DNA of 64,000 bases from assembly GCF_015291645.1 (NCBI RefSeq), contig NZ_CP030055.1, forward strand, positions 4,154,001 to 4,218,000, written 5' to 3'. A program made the translations under genes and the position numbers. How positions within the stretch are numbered: position 1 is the first letter of the stretch; each line of letters begins with the position of its first letter. The notes below the pieces were generated by a model. It was not told the origin of the DNA. It ran no database searches and saw only the letters and a program-made list of their open reading frames with translations. Of this stretch, positions 18,474-25,979 are shown one piece after another. The stretch is from Bradyrhizobium sp. CCBAU 53340. Its GTDB lineage: Bacteria; Pseudomonadota; Alphaproteobacteria; Rhizobiales; Xanthobacteraceae.

Positions 18474-18710
18474 TCAAGCAAATGCCACTCCGATCGCTCG
18501 CTCTGAGCGCCATACGGCCCGGCACGAAAACCGAATTTGTGCGGTGGTGATGGTGAGATCGAACTCGTGCGGAATGCCGATAGGGCTGGGCACCTCTAGG
18601 TGGGCGCCGCTATCCGACAAGTTGCGCACGACACAGTTGAATGCGCCTCCGGGAAACTCGATCAAGGCGGCCTTGAAGACGCGCCGCCGGCGTGCCGCTC
18701 GTTTTTCCAT
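18474..18710 (-). CDS. PilZ domain protein
   Basis: The 78-residue product matches a single PilZ domain: an N-terminal basic RxxxR-type motif (EKRAARRRRVF), then NLSDSGAHLEV (the D/NxSxxG motif), and a closing beta strand (RAVWRSERAIGVAFA). PilZ domains bind cyclic di-GMP through these two motifs and change the activity of a partner or of themselves. No second domain is present, so a stand-alone adaptor role is likely. I chose ATG 18710; a GTG at 18731 in frame would add seven residues before the basic motif. A hairpin follows the stop. Confidence 0.85.
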   Translation of the reverse strand: MEKRAARRRRVFKAALIEFPGGAFNCVVRNLSDSGAHLEVPSPIGIPHEFDLTITTAQIRFSCRAVWRSERAIGVAFA

Positions 18711-19219
18711 GACCCACAAACTAGGAGTCACAAATGAGAAATCGATGAAAGTTATCGCCGAAACTCCGGTAGTAATCAGCGGGTACGGCAGAGAATGCGT
18801 TTACCATCGCACTCAGAATGTCCTCAGCTAGTTGCTGGCGGCCAGGTCGACGGTCGTGAGCAGCCGGACGATTTTCCCTGATGGGCTTTAACCGTACCTT
18901 AGGAATTTCCAGAGACGCTTCGGTTCATGAGAGTCGCAATGGCCTTGTTTGTTGCTCTCCTCACTCTTCATTTCGTGGACGAGCAACTTTTCAGCGCCCG
19001 CTATACCCGAGCGGCGACTTCGATGCTGTCTCACATCGTGAGCTCGTTCGGCTAATCTCGATTGAACGCGGCTTCGCCTCGATTGCAGCGCTGATGATCT
19101 AGGGTGCGTACTCATAAACTCTGCCGCTGAGAGTAGGCGCACCTATGTCCGCTTGTCCACCAACAGCGGCGCGAAGGCGGACATTGTCGGACTTCCGAGA
19201 TGGGCCAAAAGGCGACATC
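18711..19219. other. gene-poor stretch with an inverted repeat
   Basis: No gene is supported. ATGTCCGC (19145-19152) is repeated in inverted form as GCGGACAT (19177-19184), separated by 24 bases. The word ATGTCCGC also occurs near 12071. This may be debris of a dispersed repeat family, or a hairpin in the leader of the gene at 19220. Frames at 18881-19142 have no family resemblance. Confidence 0.4.
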
Positions 19220-19450
19220 ATGTGCTTGGCCCGATATGATCAAGGCGGGCGAACTATCAGGGGGACTGACGTGGATTTTTCAGAGTGGATAAAGTTCGAA
19301 GCTGGCCGGATCATCGAGAGAGGGCTTCCACTTCCCGAGGAACACCGCGCGGACTACATGCGCATTCAAATTGAAGCCGCTTTGCACAAGGCGTTTGCTC
19401 ACGGGAGAGATGGGCTTACTGAGACTGATCCACCTCGTGCAATCTGGTAG
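19220..19450 (+). CDS. small hypothetical protein
   Basis: The product of 76 residues (from ATG 19220) has a well-formed helical core: DFSEWIKFEAGRIIERG, LPLPEEHRADYMRIQIEAALHKAF and a polar tail. It resembles short uncharacterised rhizobial proteins. The start is uncertain; an ATG at 19145 and a GTG near 19270 are in frame. An IS5-family remnant begins directly after its stop, so a natural 3' flank has been lost. No function is assigned. Confidence 0.55.
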   Translation: MCLARYDQGGRTIRGTDVDFSEWIKFEAGRIIERGLPLPEEHRADYMRIQIEAALHKAFAHGRDGLTETDPPRAIW

Positions 19451-19705
19451 ATGTCGGCTTATGCACTTGCCATGAAGAAAGGCGCGTGGGCCAACATCCC
19501 GCCGAAAAGCAACCGAAGCGATCCGATCTGCTTTAGCCCCTACCTTTATCGCGCTCGCAACCAAGTCGAACGGTTCTTCAACAGGATCAAACAATGCCGT
19601 CGGGTGGCGACGCGCTACGACAGGCTTGCGGGAAACTATCTTGCCTTCATCCAACTCGCATCTATCCGGCTATGGCTGGCCGCGCGTTATGAGTCCGCGC
19701 CCTAG
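19451..19705 (+). mobile_element. C-terminal remnant of an IS5-family transposase
   Basis: About 84 codons read KKGAWANIPPKSNRSDPIC, FSPYLYRARNQVERFFNRIK, then QCRRVATRYDRLAGNYLAF and LASIRLWL. This is the C-terminal part of IS5/IS427-type transposases, including the RNxVERFFxRIKxxRRxATRYD signature with the catalytic Glu. The first two acidic residues and the whole N-terminus are missing. Terminal inverted repeats were not recognised, so this is a dead fragment. Confidence 0.75.
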
Positions 19706-19713
19706 AGCTGCGT

Positions 19714-19944
19714 CTAGCGAGAAGGTCTTACCTGCTGCTGTTTGGGCAACAGCGACCGGGCTGTTCTTGTGACCAGCCATAAGTTGCTGCCACAACCGGC
19801 GCATTCATAAAACTTCAGTCCATAGTCTTTAGCGACAGGAATTACGGCCTTGAGTACTCCGGCCCGGCTACACACCACACATCCGGCTTCACCATTCACG
19901 GCAAATCTCTCGAAAAAATAGCTTCGCAAATAAGGACCTGACAA
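19714..19944 (-). CDS. small zinc-ribbon-like protein
   Basis: The frame holds two Cys-x2-Cys pairs, CVVC and CAGC, separated by 23 residues (KDYGLKFYECAGCGSNLWLV). This spacing suits a compact zinc ribbon of about 55 residues. The only upstream starts are a TTG at 19944 and a GTG at about 19899, and the GTG gives the tighter domain. Such ribbons occur in small nucleic-acid-binding or regulatory proteins. It lies tail to tail with the IS5 remnant. Gene reality is moderately supported; the function is unknown. Confidence 0.5.
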   Translation of the reverse strand: MSGPYLRSYFFERFAVNGEAGCVVCSRAGVLKAVIPVAKDYGLKFYECAGCGSNLWLVTRTARSLLPKQQQVRPSR

Positions 19945-20099
19945 GCTAAGTCTGCGCTGCGGGGCAACAACCGCAAGATAGGGCTCAATCGGACTTATGG
20001 CTCGCGCTGCATTGCGAGATGGCTACGGTGATGAAGCACGAGCCAGATGACAAAATTCCATCCGGGTGTACCCTACCACAGGCGGAGTTTTGATTCGTC

Positions 20100-20195
20100 A
20101 TGCTGGAAGCAATTCTCATGCTCCTGGGAATTGGCGCGATAGCACTCGTGATAATCGCTTTTTGGGGCGCGCATATATGGCCCCGCCAAGGCTGA
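20100..20195 (+). CDS. 31-residue single-span membrane micro-protein
   Basis: ATG 20100 opens a frame for MLEAILMLLGIGAIALVIIA followed by FWGAHIWPRQG and TGA. Nearly the whole peptide is one membrane helix with a short Trp/His/Arg tail. No strong ribosome binding site is visible upstream (GTTTTGATTCGTC), which lowers confidence. Comparable micro-proteins are frequent in Bradyrhizobium and mostly unannotated. It overlaps nothing and lies 14 bases before the end of the opposite-strand ligase relic. Confidence 0.4.
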   Translation: MLEAILMLLGIGAIALVIIAFWGAHIWPRQG

Positions 20196-20209
20196 TCTGC
20201 ACGCTCGGG

Positions 20210-20760
20210 TCAAAGCTCATGCTCTATCGCTGGGTGGCTGCGATTCTTGATCTTGACCCAGAATTTTTGGCGGCCACAGCGATAGGGCCGATCGCGATGC
20301 TTGGAGACCAAACCTCAAGGCCCATGCGGCAGGCCGCCCGGAATAGATCGGGCCCAATCTCGCCGCTTTCGAACGGCCCCACCGCGATGCAGTCAAGCCA
20401 TCGTACCAATAGCCGCTCTAGATTCGTCTTCCGCAGGTGCAGCGGTAGCGCGCGCAGGTCGTCGCCGCCCATCGCAAAAACATGGAAGGCGTAGAGCTGC
20501 ACTTCCTGGTCATACTTGCGCGAGTGAAGCGCTTTAAAGTCGGAGATGCCGCCAACGCCGAGGATCACGGCTTCACCGTCGAGACGAAATGCTTCTGCCG
20601 ATTCTCTAGCGCGGCCTCGACGATCCAGGGGTATCGTTGTGTCCAGTCGCTGCCAATGCGCGAAAGCAGGCGTACATGATCGCTCTCCCGGATGATGCCA
20701 GCATCCGGTAGCCGTCGTGCTCCACTTCGATCCAGTCTGGTCGTGACGGAATCTGCTTGC
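20210..20760 (-). pseudogene. relic of an ATP-dependent DNA ligase
   Basis: Fragments in three frames follow the order of LigD-type ATP-dependent ligases. They are PDWIEVEHDGYRM (motif I region), SDWTQRYPWIVEAALENRQKHF, then AVILGVGGISDFKALHSRKYD and EVQLYAFHVFAMGGDDLR, then EIGPDLFRAACRMGLE. The last piece, one frame over, is GLVSKHRDRPYRCGRQKFWVKIKNR, ending at TGA 20210. Family motif I should be E-x-K-Y-D-G-Y-R; here the nucleophilic Lys is replaced by Glu (EVEHDGYR). With at least two frameshifts (near 20580 and 20312) and no N-terminus, the gene is dead. Confidence 0.75.
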
Positions 20761-20877
20761 CGGCAGTTCGCCAAGGAGAGCTAGTACGCCAATACGCGTG
20801 CAATTTATTAGGCATTGGTCCGCGAATATGCGAATCTAGCGGCGTTTTCACAGCGTCTCGGAGCCGGGGAGGGGCCG

Positions 20878-20958
20878 ATGCGCATTGCATTGCCGTATCT
20901 GGGAATTGGCATCTGCTTATCTCTAACGACCTGGTTGGCATTGGGGCTCGTGTTCTGA
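20878..20958 (+). CDS. 26-residue single-span membrane micro-protein
   Basis: A GGGGAGGGGCCG ribosome binding site precedes ATG 20878, which opens MRIALPYLGIGICLSLTTWL ALGLVF and then TGA. The peptide is one hydrophobic helix with a basic residue at the start. The strong ribosome binding site is the best argument that it is real. It stands between the ligase relic and a long gene-free stretch. The function is unknown. Confidence 0.5.
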   Translation: MRIALPYLGIGICLSLTTWLALGLVF

Positions 20959-21364
20959 AGGCGAGTTTCGCCACCAATCAGATCTTTGGCGCCAGATCTC
21001 GCGGGCCAGAGAGAGGGATGATCTGACCGGGCACGCGCCTGCGTCCAGATGTGGTCGCGTGCGGGCGTTTCTGCTGCCCTGCTCAGGATGGGACCGGAGG
21101 GGTCGATCTGTCGTTTGGAGAACACGGACGAGAAAGATCTGCCGGGCCACGGCGAACGAGCTCTTGTCGTTTAGCTCTAAGCACCGCGACTACGATCGCG
21201 AGCGTTGCGCTGTTTATCGCTTCTTCGATCTGACGACCCGCGGCGTCGCGTGTTTCGCGCCTGCTGATAAGAATGCAACGGCCTCAGCCAAGGCTGAGCC
21301 GCTATTAAGACAGGAGAGGAACAACTCTCGACGTCGCGATTTCAGCGGAAGCCACTCCCAGGAC
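20959..21364. other. gene-free stretch
   Basis: Several short frames overlap on both strands, including 21059-21598 on the plus strand. None has a ribosome binding site, a conserved motif or natural composition. No hairpin or repeat was noticed. Confidence 0.4.
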
Positions 21365-21583
21365 TTACATGCCAAGCTCCTGGATAGCCCGCGCGGAAAT
21401 TTCCGCTGGGTCTCGCACGCCTATTTGCCCAATCTCGATTATCTTCTTGGCAATCATCTCGGCCATAGGGTCGTTTCGATCTTGTATGCCGACGGTGCGC
21501 AGGGCGTTCTCGAAGGCCGCGGCCATGCGGTCAACCTCTTCCGGGCCCATCGGAAGATTCTGCAACAATCGATAGATTGGCAT
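21365..21583 (-). CDS. small hypothetical protein, conserved in rhizobia
   Basis: The 72-residue product (MPIYRLLQNLPMGPEEVDRM, then AAAFENALRTVGIQDRNDP and AEMIAKKIIEIGQIGVRDPAEI) is helical, acidic-basic balanced and of a kind found many times in Bradyrhizobium genomes. It has no signal or membrane segment. An AGGGGCTGACCAA sequence just before the ATG may act as ribosome binding site. The role is unknown. It could be a small regulator, but there is no motif to prove it. Confidence 0.7.
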   Translation of the reverse strand: MPIYRLLQNLPMGPEEVDRMAAAFENALRTVGIQDRNDPMAEMIAKKIIEIGQIGVRDPAEISARAIQELGM

Positions 21584-21691
21584 TTGGTCAGCCCCTGAAA
21601 TCTAGCGTGATCACTCTGGAACAGATCTCGACGGACCGAAAGCATCCCGCTCAATCATGGTTAGCTTTTTCGAGCGATCTCGCGTGCGCTG

Positions 21692-22017
21692 GTGCGGAGA
21701 ACCGACATTTCCCCCGAACAGTTCTTCCAGGCGCTGGGGCGGGCCCGCAAGGCGGGCCGGGACGAAATCGAGCGGCTGATCGATTGGCTCGATAGCACCA
21801 TCGACGTCGACGAGGATTTTGCCGTAGACGACGAAACCTGCGAGGGAGATCCGGATGCAGAGCCTTCCCCAGGGTCCTTCGACAGGATGTCGGACCAGAT
21901 CAAGGCTTGGCCAATCGCGTCAGCGACACCGACCTCGAGCTGGATGACGCCGACCGGGAGGACGACGATCCCGATGAAGCCAAGGATCAGCCCGCTGAGA
22001 TGGGAGCCGTCGCATGA
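21692..22017 (+). pseudogene. small acidic rhizobial protein with a probable frameshift
   Basis: From GTG 21692 the frame reads RRTDISPEQFFQALGRARKA, then DEIERLIDWLDSTIDVDEDF and EPSPGSFDRMSDQIKAW. A protein-like tail continues in another frame as ANRVSDTDLELDDADREDDD and PDEAKDQPAEMGAVA, with TGA at 22015. Joined, this gives an acidic protein of about 107 residues. A one-base shift near 21905 is therefore likely. A strong hairpin lies 32 bases after the second-frame stop, which supports that stop as the original one. Function is unknown. Confidence 0.5.
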
Positions 22018-22045
22018 GCAATCGGCGTCTCAAGCAATGATCACG

Positions 22046-22080
22046 AGAGTCCGCCAGGTGTGCTGGCGGACCTCTTAGCT
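22046..22080 (+). terminator. strong hairpin terminator
   Basis: GTCCGCCAG and CTGGCGGAC form a perfect 9-bp stem (22049-22057 with 22063-22071) around the loop GTGTG, followed by CTCTTAGCTTGCTT. It sits just downstream of the frameshifted acidic gene. Confidence 0.65.
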
Positions 22081-22153
22081 TGCTTACCGTTCAGGTCGTT
22101 GTGCGGAGCCAGTGAGGATTGCGTAAGCTCGCTCAGCCTGCTCCCTCGTCAAA

Positions 22154-22441
22154 TTGGCTGCTAAGCCTAGCCCAAGTAACGCCGGACCCGCGGCGCTCTC
22201 GATCGAACAGATTTCTCATTCGGATGGGAGCACTGGTTGGATGGTTTACATACCTGAAGAGCCACACCGGCCGAGGCCGACCCCGGGTAGGTCCGCCGTT
22301 TTAAACAGACTCTTTCCCTGGAAGATCGCCTTGCCGAAGATGCAAGGCACCTCCGCGAAGAAGCCGAATCCCTTCCCCCAGGACCTGTACGTGACGAAGC
22401 CCTGCGCAGAGCCCGGCAGGTCGAGACCGGCGCTCACATAA
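22154..22441 (+). CDS. possible small hypothetical protein
   Basis: A frame of 95 codons opens at TTG 22154. Its middle reads LSIEQISHSDGSTGWMVYIP EEPHRPRP and later LFPWKIALPKMQGTSAKKPN. The composition is plausible for a soluble basic protein. The start codon is weak and no good ribosome binding site was seen, and a minus-strand frame (22246-22437) is also open. I favour the plus strand because its codons look more natural. Reality is uncertain. Confidence 0.35.
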   Translation: MAAKPSPSNAGPAALSIEQISHSDGSTGWMVYIPEEPHRPRPTPGRSAVLNRLFPWKIALPKMQGTSAKKPNPFPQDLYVTKPCAEPGRSRPALT

Positions 22442-22557
22442 GCGCATGGCTGAGATCGCCGGAACTACAGCCGCCGGGAATAGCTCTCTGGCACGATCTG
22501 CATAGACGCCAGACTCGGCCGGGCGCATGTTTTCTTTTTAAGGTCGGGAGGCGGCCT

Positions 22558-22644
22558 ATGATGGAGCGTCTTGTTCAAGTGGCTTTCGTCGCGGTCGGGA
22601 CCCTCAACGTCGTGCTTTTCGCTTGGCTTGTCCTGATACTTTGA
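22558..22644 (+). CDS. 28-residue single-span membrane micro-protein
   Basis: GGTCGGGAGGCGGCCT precedes ATG 22558 (a second ATG follows at 22561). The peptide MMERLVQVAFVAVGTLNVVL FAWLVLIL is one membrane helix with a short charged N-terminus. The ribosome binding site and a hairpin that starts at its stop codon frame it as a complete mini-gene. Its role is unknown. It belongs to a group of such peptides in this window (20100, 20878, 39309, 39511). Confidence 0.6.
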   Translation: MMERLVQVAFVAVGTLNVVLFAWLVLIL

Positions 22645-22670
22645 GGCCGCATCAGTTGGCGGCCTCTTTC
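22643..22670 (+). terminator. hairpin terminator of the 28-residue micro-protein
   Basis: GAGGCCGC (22643-22650) and GCGGCCTC (22659-22666) are perfect inverted repeats around ATCAGTTG, and TTTC follows. The stem starts inside the TGA stop codon of the preceding mini-gene, a compact arrangement typical of intrinsic terminators. Confidence 0.65.
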
Positions 22671-22991
22671 ATTGTAGAGGGGTCCCCAATCTCGGTTTGC
22701 GAATGTCTCACCGCAGCGACCCCGCCAACGCTGTTACGCATGACGAGGCCGCCTGCGCTCCGGGTGTACCTGGGGATCGCGACCCAGACCGGAGGCCACC
22801 AAACTCTAAGCCTATTGGTTTTGAGATAGGGATAGTTCGAATGAAGCACTCCTTTCGGAGTATCCAAATCGGTAAAATGAATTGAAGCGCCTCACCTGAA
22901 TCCCGCACGACGAGAACCGCTTCAGCCAGAGGAACCGCAAGGCCCAGTCAAGAATCGTATTCGCAGCTTGCCTGACGCGCGGCGGAGTGAA
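22671..22991. other. gene-free stretch
   Basis: Only overlapping short frames are present (for example 22697-22885 plus, 22652-22867 minus), without ribosome binding sites or family resemblance. The last bases hold the GGAG site of the gene at 22992. Confidence 0.4.
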
Positions 22992-23189
22992 ATGCGATAC
23001 GTAGCTTATGCTGTCGATCTATCCGGCGTTACTCGTGCAGTTTACGAGATCGACTGCCCAACTGAAAATGATGCTCAAGCTCGAGCTGAGAAACTCTTGG
23101 AAGCGCATTCTGTTGTTGAGCTCTGGGACGGGCCTCGTAGGGTGGCGCGGCTCGTGCGTGAGAGTAAGCCAGGTGGCACTCAGGCATGA
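22992..23189 (+). CDS. small hypothetical protein, conserved in rhizobia
   Basis: ATG 22992 is preceded by GGCGGAGTGAA. The 65-residue product starts MRYVAYAVDLSGVTRAVYEI and ends in a strand-turn-strand segment (HSVVELWDGPRRVARLVRES). It matches a frequent rhizobial small-protein layout in which a helix rich in Asp/Ala/Arg (ENDAQARAEKLLEAH) lies between two short strands. A TTG at 22968 in frame is a poorer start. No function is known. Confidence 0.7.
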   Translation: MRYVAYAVDLSGVTRAVYEIDCPTENDAQARAEKLLEAHSVVELWDGPRRVARLVRESKPGGTQA

Positions 23190-23549
23190 GGGGGCGCCGC
23201 GCAGCCGTTACTGGTGGCTTGGAGCGCCCGCGGAGCTACTGCGCGTCGTGGGTGTGGAGAAGCCCGCCGGTTCACGCTGGCGGGCTCATTCCCCGCAGCA
23301 ACACAGGGTCTGCCAAAGTCTGTTACGTTGAATCCGAAATTGTCATCATTAGCCAAAAGCGATTTTTGAGCGGTTCTGATAAAGTTTCGCACCGCGCGCG
23401 AAAATTCAGTTCCCTCACGGTTAACCTAGGTTGTCGTATCGGCCTGCCTCCTGCAGCAGGCTGCATCTATCACCGCGCGGTCCGTGGCAAATGTCGGTGA
23501 TGAGAACGCACCGTCGCGCTCCCGCCCAACACATACAGGGAGCAACGCC
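23190..23549. other. gene-free stretch with a GC-rich hairpin
   Basis: No gene is supported. AGCCCGCC (23261-23268) and GGCGGGCT (23279-23286) form a perfect 8-bp stem with a 10-base loop, 72 bases after the preceding stop. It could end transcription of the gene at 22992, but no T-run follows. The GGGAG site at 23539-23543 serves the next gene. Confidence 0.45.
23261..23286 (+). terminator. GC-rich hairpin, possible terminator
   Basis: A perfect 8-bp inverted repeat (AGCCCGCC / GGCGGGCT) has the loop GGTTCACGCT. The stem is strong but the downstream bases CATTCCCC lack a T-run, so termination is uncertain. Confidence 0.4.
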
Positions 23550-23753
23550 ATGACAAAGCGCCGGCGTCGTTTCAAGCAAACGCAGTCCTTAGAGATACGC
23601 CTTGCCGCAGAGGCTGAGCGCCTGCGCGAGAAGGCTAAGACCGCTCCCCCAGGTGCCAAGCGGGAGGAGCTAGTGCGTAAGGCCCGACAGTTCGAGCAGG
23701 GCTTGCACATGAGCGAATGGCTGAGGATGCCCGAGCTCCAGTCTCCGAAGTAG
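23550..23753 (+). CDS. small basic helical protein, conserved in rhizobia
   Basis: The 67-residue product starts MTKRRRRFKQTQSLEIRLAA and continues as a charged helix (EAERLREKAKTAPPGAKREE) ending SEWLRMPELQSPK. The layout RRRFKQTxSLxxRL... with a C-terminal SxWLxxPxLQxPK is a common Bradyrhizobium small protein. ATG 23550 has GGGAGCAACGCC upstream; an upstream in-frame ATG at 23484 would add a poorly conserved leader. The basic start may allow nucleic-acid binding, but this is inference. Confidence 0.75.
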   Translation: MTKRRRRFKQTQSLEIRLAAEAERLREKAKTAPPGAKREELVRKARQFEQGLHMSEWLRMPELQSPK

Positions 23754-24193
23754 TTTCATAAATTGCCCAATGTTATGGCTCGGCAAGCTCTCCGCCCATC
23801 TGGTGTTCTAGGCCGGGATTGGACGAAGAGCCGCGCGCCGGACCCCCGTCGCATGACGAAGCTGAAAACGTGCCATGACGGTTATGTGAAACTGTCGGCC
23901 GCTGCTCAGTGCATGTTGATTTTATCCAGGGGAAGCCTCACGGGTGGTGGGTTAGATCGGCGCCGTGTCCTCGGTGGAGGGGGCACCGTACCCGGTACAG
24001 GGGGCCTCCCATTCCAAGCCTGGGAGTCCTTGCGGGGCTCTTACCAGACGTCGAGACCCTGCCACTAGCGATCAGAGCCAGCAATGCACCGCTACGGGCC
24101 TTGACGGCACCAGGTGTCCTAATTTGTTTTTGCGGCGCGGAAACTTTGAGCCAGATCAGACCGTTTGCGTGCGGTCTCGCCATCTTTACCGCC
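23754..24193. other. gene-free stretch
   Basis: Overlapping short frames on both strands show no family or ribosome binding site. The region is moderately GC-rich and holds no clear repeat. The next start, at 24194, lies within CGCCATGG. Confidence 0.4.
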
Positions 24194-24367
24194 ATGGCTC
24201 ACATCGTCTTCACCTGCCCGACGACGGCGTTTAAGGTCCAGCAATGGCTGGATGAGGAGAGCGATGATAATTCTCTTGGCGATCAGTACGAATCCATCGT
24301 TTGCCCCGCCTGCACGAAGATCCACTTCATCAATCGTAGGACCGGCAAGCTACTCGGAGAGAAGTAA
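24194..24367 (+). CDS. small zinc-ribbon-like protein
   Basis: The 57-residue product MAHIVFTCPTTAFKVQQWLD continues ESIVCPACTKIHFINRRTGK and LLGEK. One Cys near the start and a Cys-x2-Cys pair at 41-44 (CPAC) suggest a small zinc ribbon, although a four-Cys set is incomplete. The spacing and the TGKLL ending are typical of short rhizobial ribbons of unknown function. I chose ATG 24194 because the upstream extension to 23909 is unlike protein. Confidence 0.65.
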   Translation: MAHIVFTCPTTAFKVQQWLDEESDDNSLGDQYESIVCPACTKIHFINRRTGKLLGEK

Positions 24368-24528
24368 GGCCGTTCACAGTGTCCCAGTTCACTGAAATGA
24401 CTGTCCTGATTAGGATAGCACCTCCTATTTTAGGAGATCTTCGCCCTATGCAGCAGCTTCACGTAGGTCCCACTCTCGTGCAGCTCGAGCCAGCCGCGGG
24501 CGACCGCAAGTTCGAGGCCAGCTCCGAA

Positions 24529-24690
24529 CTAGGCGCCCGCTGCCTTGCAGCCTGTCTTCGACAGGAATGGCTCGTTGATCTTCTCGATGTGGATGCGGTC
24601 ATTGATCGGCTCGACGCCGGCGGCAAGCTCGAGTAGCTTGCGCGCGGCGGCCTCCGGATCGGCGTAGGGGCGGGCCTCGACGCGCTTCAT
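24529..24690 (-). CDS. small conserved protein downstream of SRAP
   Basis: The 53-residue product ([20 protein letters not shown], then [20 protein letters not shown]) matches a short Bradyrhizobium family starting [13 protein letters not shown]. It overlaps the stop of the SRAP gene in an ATGA arrangement, so it is the last gene of that operon. The product is soluble and mixed helix-strand. Its co-transcription with SRAP suggests a connection to DNA damage, but no motif shows a mechanism. Confidence 0.7.
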   Translation of the reverse strand: MKRVEARPYADPEAAARKLLELAAGVEPINDRIHIEKINEPFLSKTGCKAAGA

Positions 24691-25352
24691 GTAACCACCA
24701 GATCTTCCTTCGACGGGCCTCGCGCGACGATCTTGAGTTCGATGTCGGGAAGCGGGCGCTGCAAAGCCTTGGCCTCGTCCCATGGCGCGCGCATCCAGAC
24801 GTCGCACTCCTCGGCGGTATAGAGGATGACCGGCATGGCCTTGGGGTGGATCGGCGCGACGATGGCGTTCGGCGTGGTCGTCAGAAAGCCGTAGACCTGG
24901 TGCGGCCCTGGGACCAGCTTGGACTTGGGGCCGCGGTCTCCGTAGATCGTTGTCCAGATGCCTGCGAAGGCAAACAGGGGCCGCGCGTCCGCGAGCGCGA
25001 ACCAGACGATGTCCTTCTTGCCGGTCGCGGGATTCGGCTCCGGCGCGTACTCGGAGAAGCTGTTGGCCGGCACCAGACACCGGCTCTCCGGCTTCAGCCA
25101 GCGACGCCAGTGAGGCGAGGAAGTATTGCGTACATTAGTCACCGGCGGCCCCTTGATGCTCGACGGGGAGGGCGTGCCCCAGCGCATCATGGCGAGCCCG
25201 CGTTCGCCGTTCTCGCCAGTGCGCACCATGGGAGCGGGATTGTCGGGAAAGACCGACGGCATCGCCGGCAGATTGCCGACATGGCGGTTGACGACGCGAA
25301 ACAGTGCGCTGATGGCCGCCTGGTTGGTGGTGATGCTGTAGAGGTTGCACGT
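24687..25352 (-). CDS. SOS response-associated peptidase (SRAP/YedK family), ACG start
   Basis: The product matches the SRAP family over its full length: [18 protein letters not shown] at the start, [34 protein letters not shown], then [19 protein letters not shown] and HPKAMPVIL. In this family the Cys directly after the initiator Met links to abasic sites in single-stranded DNA, with a Glu and His in the core. Here the codon in front of TGC is ACG (25350-25352) where relatives have ATG. The frame stays open to 25463, but a longer start would bury the Cys. The upstream gene ends two bases before the ACG. Either ACG is used as a weak start or the gene is silenced. Confidence 0.75.
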   Translation of the reverse strand, partial: TCNLYSITTNQAAISALFRVVNRHVGNLPAMPSVFPDNPAPMVRTGENGERGLAMMRWGTPSPSSIKGPPVTNVRNTSSPHWRRWLKPESRCLVPANSFSEYAPEPNPATGKKDIVWFALADARPLFAFAGIWTTIYGDRGPKSKLVPGPHQVYGFLTTTPNAIVAPIHPKAMPVILYTAEECDVWMRAPWDEAKALQRPLPDIELKIVARGPSKEDLVVT

Positions 25353-25354
25353 CG

Positions 25355-25834
25355 TCAGGATGCCTTCTTCGAGCGCCGTGACGGCGCGGCCGGTTGCGGA
25401 TCGCCGGTCGGGCGCAGGCCCATCAGGTCCGGTCGACGCTTCTTGCCGAGGGTGCGCTGGCACGGGCTGCAGTAAAGATAGTTTTGCATCAAGGCCACCT
25501 GGCGGTCGCGCGGCTGCACGACCAGCGCAAGGTCGATCACCTCGGTGTGCTTACAATGTTCACAGCGCACCTCGAGCACGGAGAACCCGCCGGCGATCGC
25601 CGCCGCGATGGTGGGCGACCGATGGTCCAGCTCGCCGATGAAGAGGGCGGTGTTCCAGGCCGCGCAGTCGAGCGCATAGGCTTTGGCGCGTGCCGCGTCC
25701 GCGGCGGCGTGAGCCTGCGCAGCCTCCTCGATCAGGTGCGCGAAGGTCACCTCGGCCTTATGAATTTCACGGGCGAAGTACTTACGATCGCCACCCGACA
25801 TGGGCGGCGGCTTGATGATGCGGGCGGCGGACAT
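25355..25834 (-). CDS. zinc-ribbon protein upstream of SRAP
   Basis: The 159-residue product has a helical first half rich in Ala ([20 protein letters not shown]), then two Cys-x2-Cys pairs (CEHC and CSPC) about 35 residues apart, and a Lys/Arg-rich tail ([15 protein letters not shown]). This suggests a zinc ribbon with a basic tail and so possibly nucleic-acid contact. No named family was recognised. Its TGA is two bases before the SRAP Cys region, so the two genes form an operon with the small gene at 24529. Confidence 0.7.
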   Translation of the reverse strand: MSAARIIKPPPMSGGDRKYFAREIHKAEVTFAHLIEEAAQAHAAADAARAKAYALDCAAWNTALFIGELDHRSPTIAAAIAGGFSVLEVRCEHCKHTEVIDLALVVQPRDRQVALMQNYLYCSPCQRTLGKKRRPDLMGLRPTGDPQPAAPSRRSKKAS

Positions 25835-25979
25835 GCCTCTTGTAAAGCGCGCGGCGGGCCGCTCGTCGAATCCACTACATTTGGGGCTTCCATCCTGACG
25901 AGACCCGCTAACTCCTGTGGCTGTTGATGCGTGTGCGAATCAGCCAGCTTTGGGCAGGGCCCCTTCGCCGGCATCAGTC

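Noticed and set aside
21059..21598. A 179-codon plus-strand frame
   Set aside because: Its second half is antisense to the well-supported small gene at 21365-21583, and its first half has no natural protein features.
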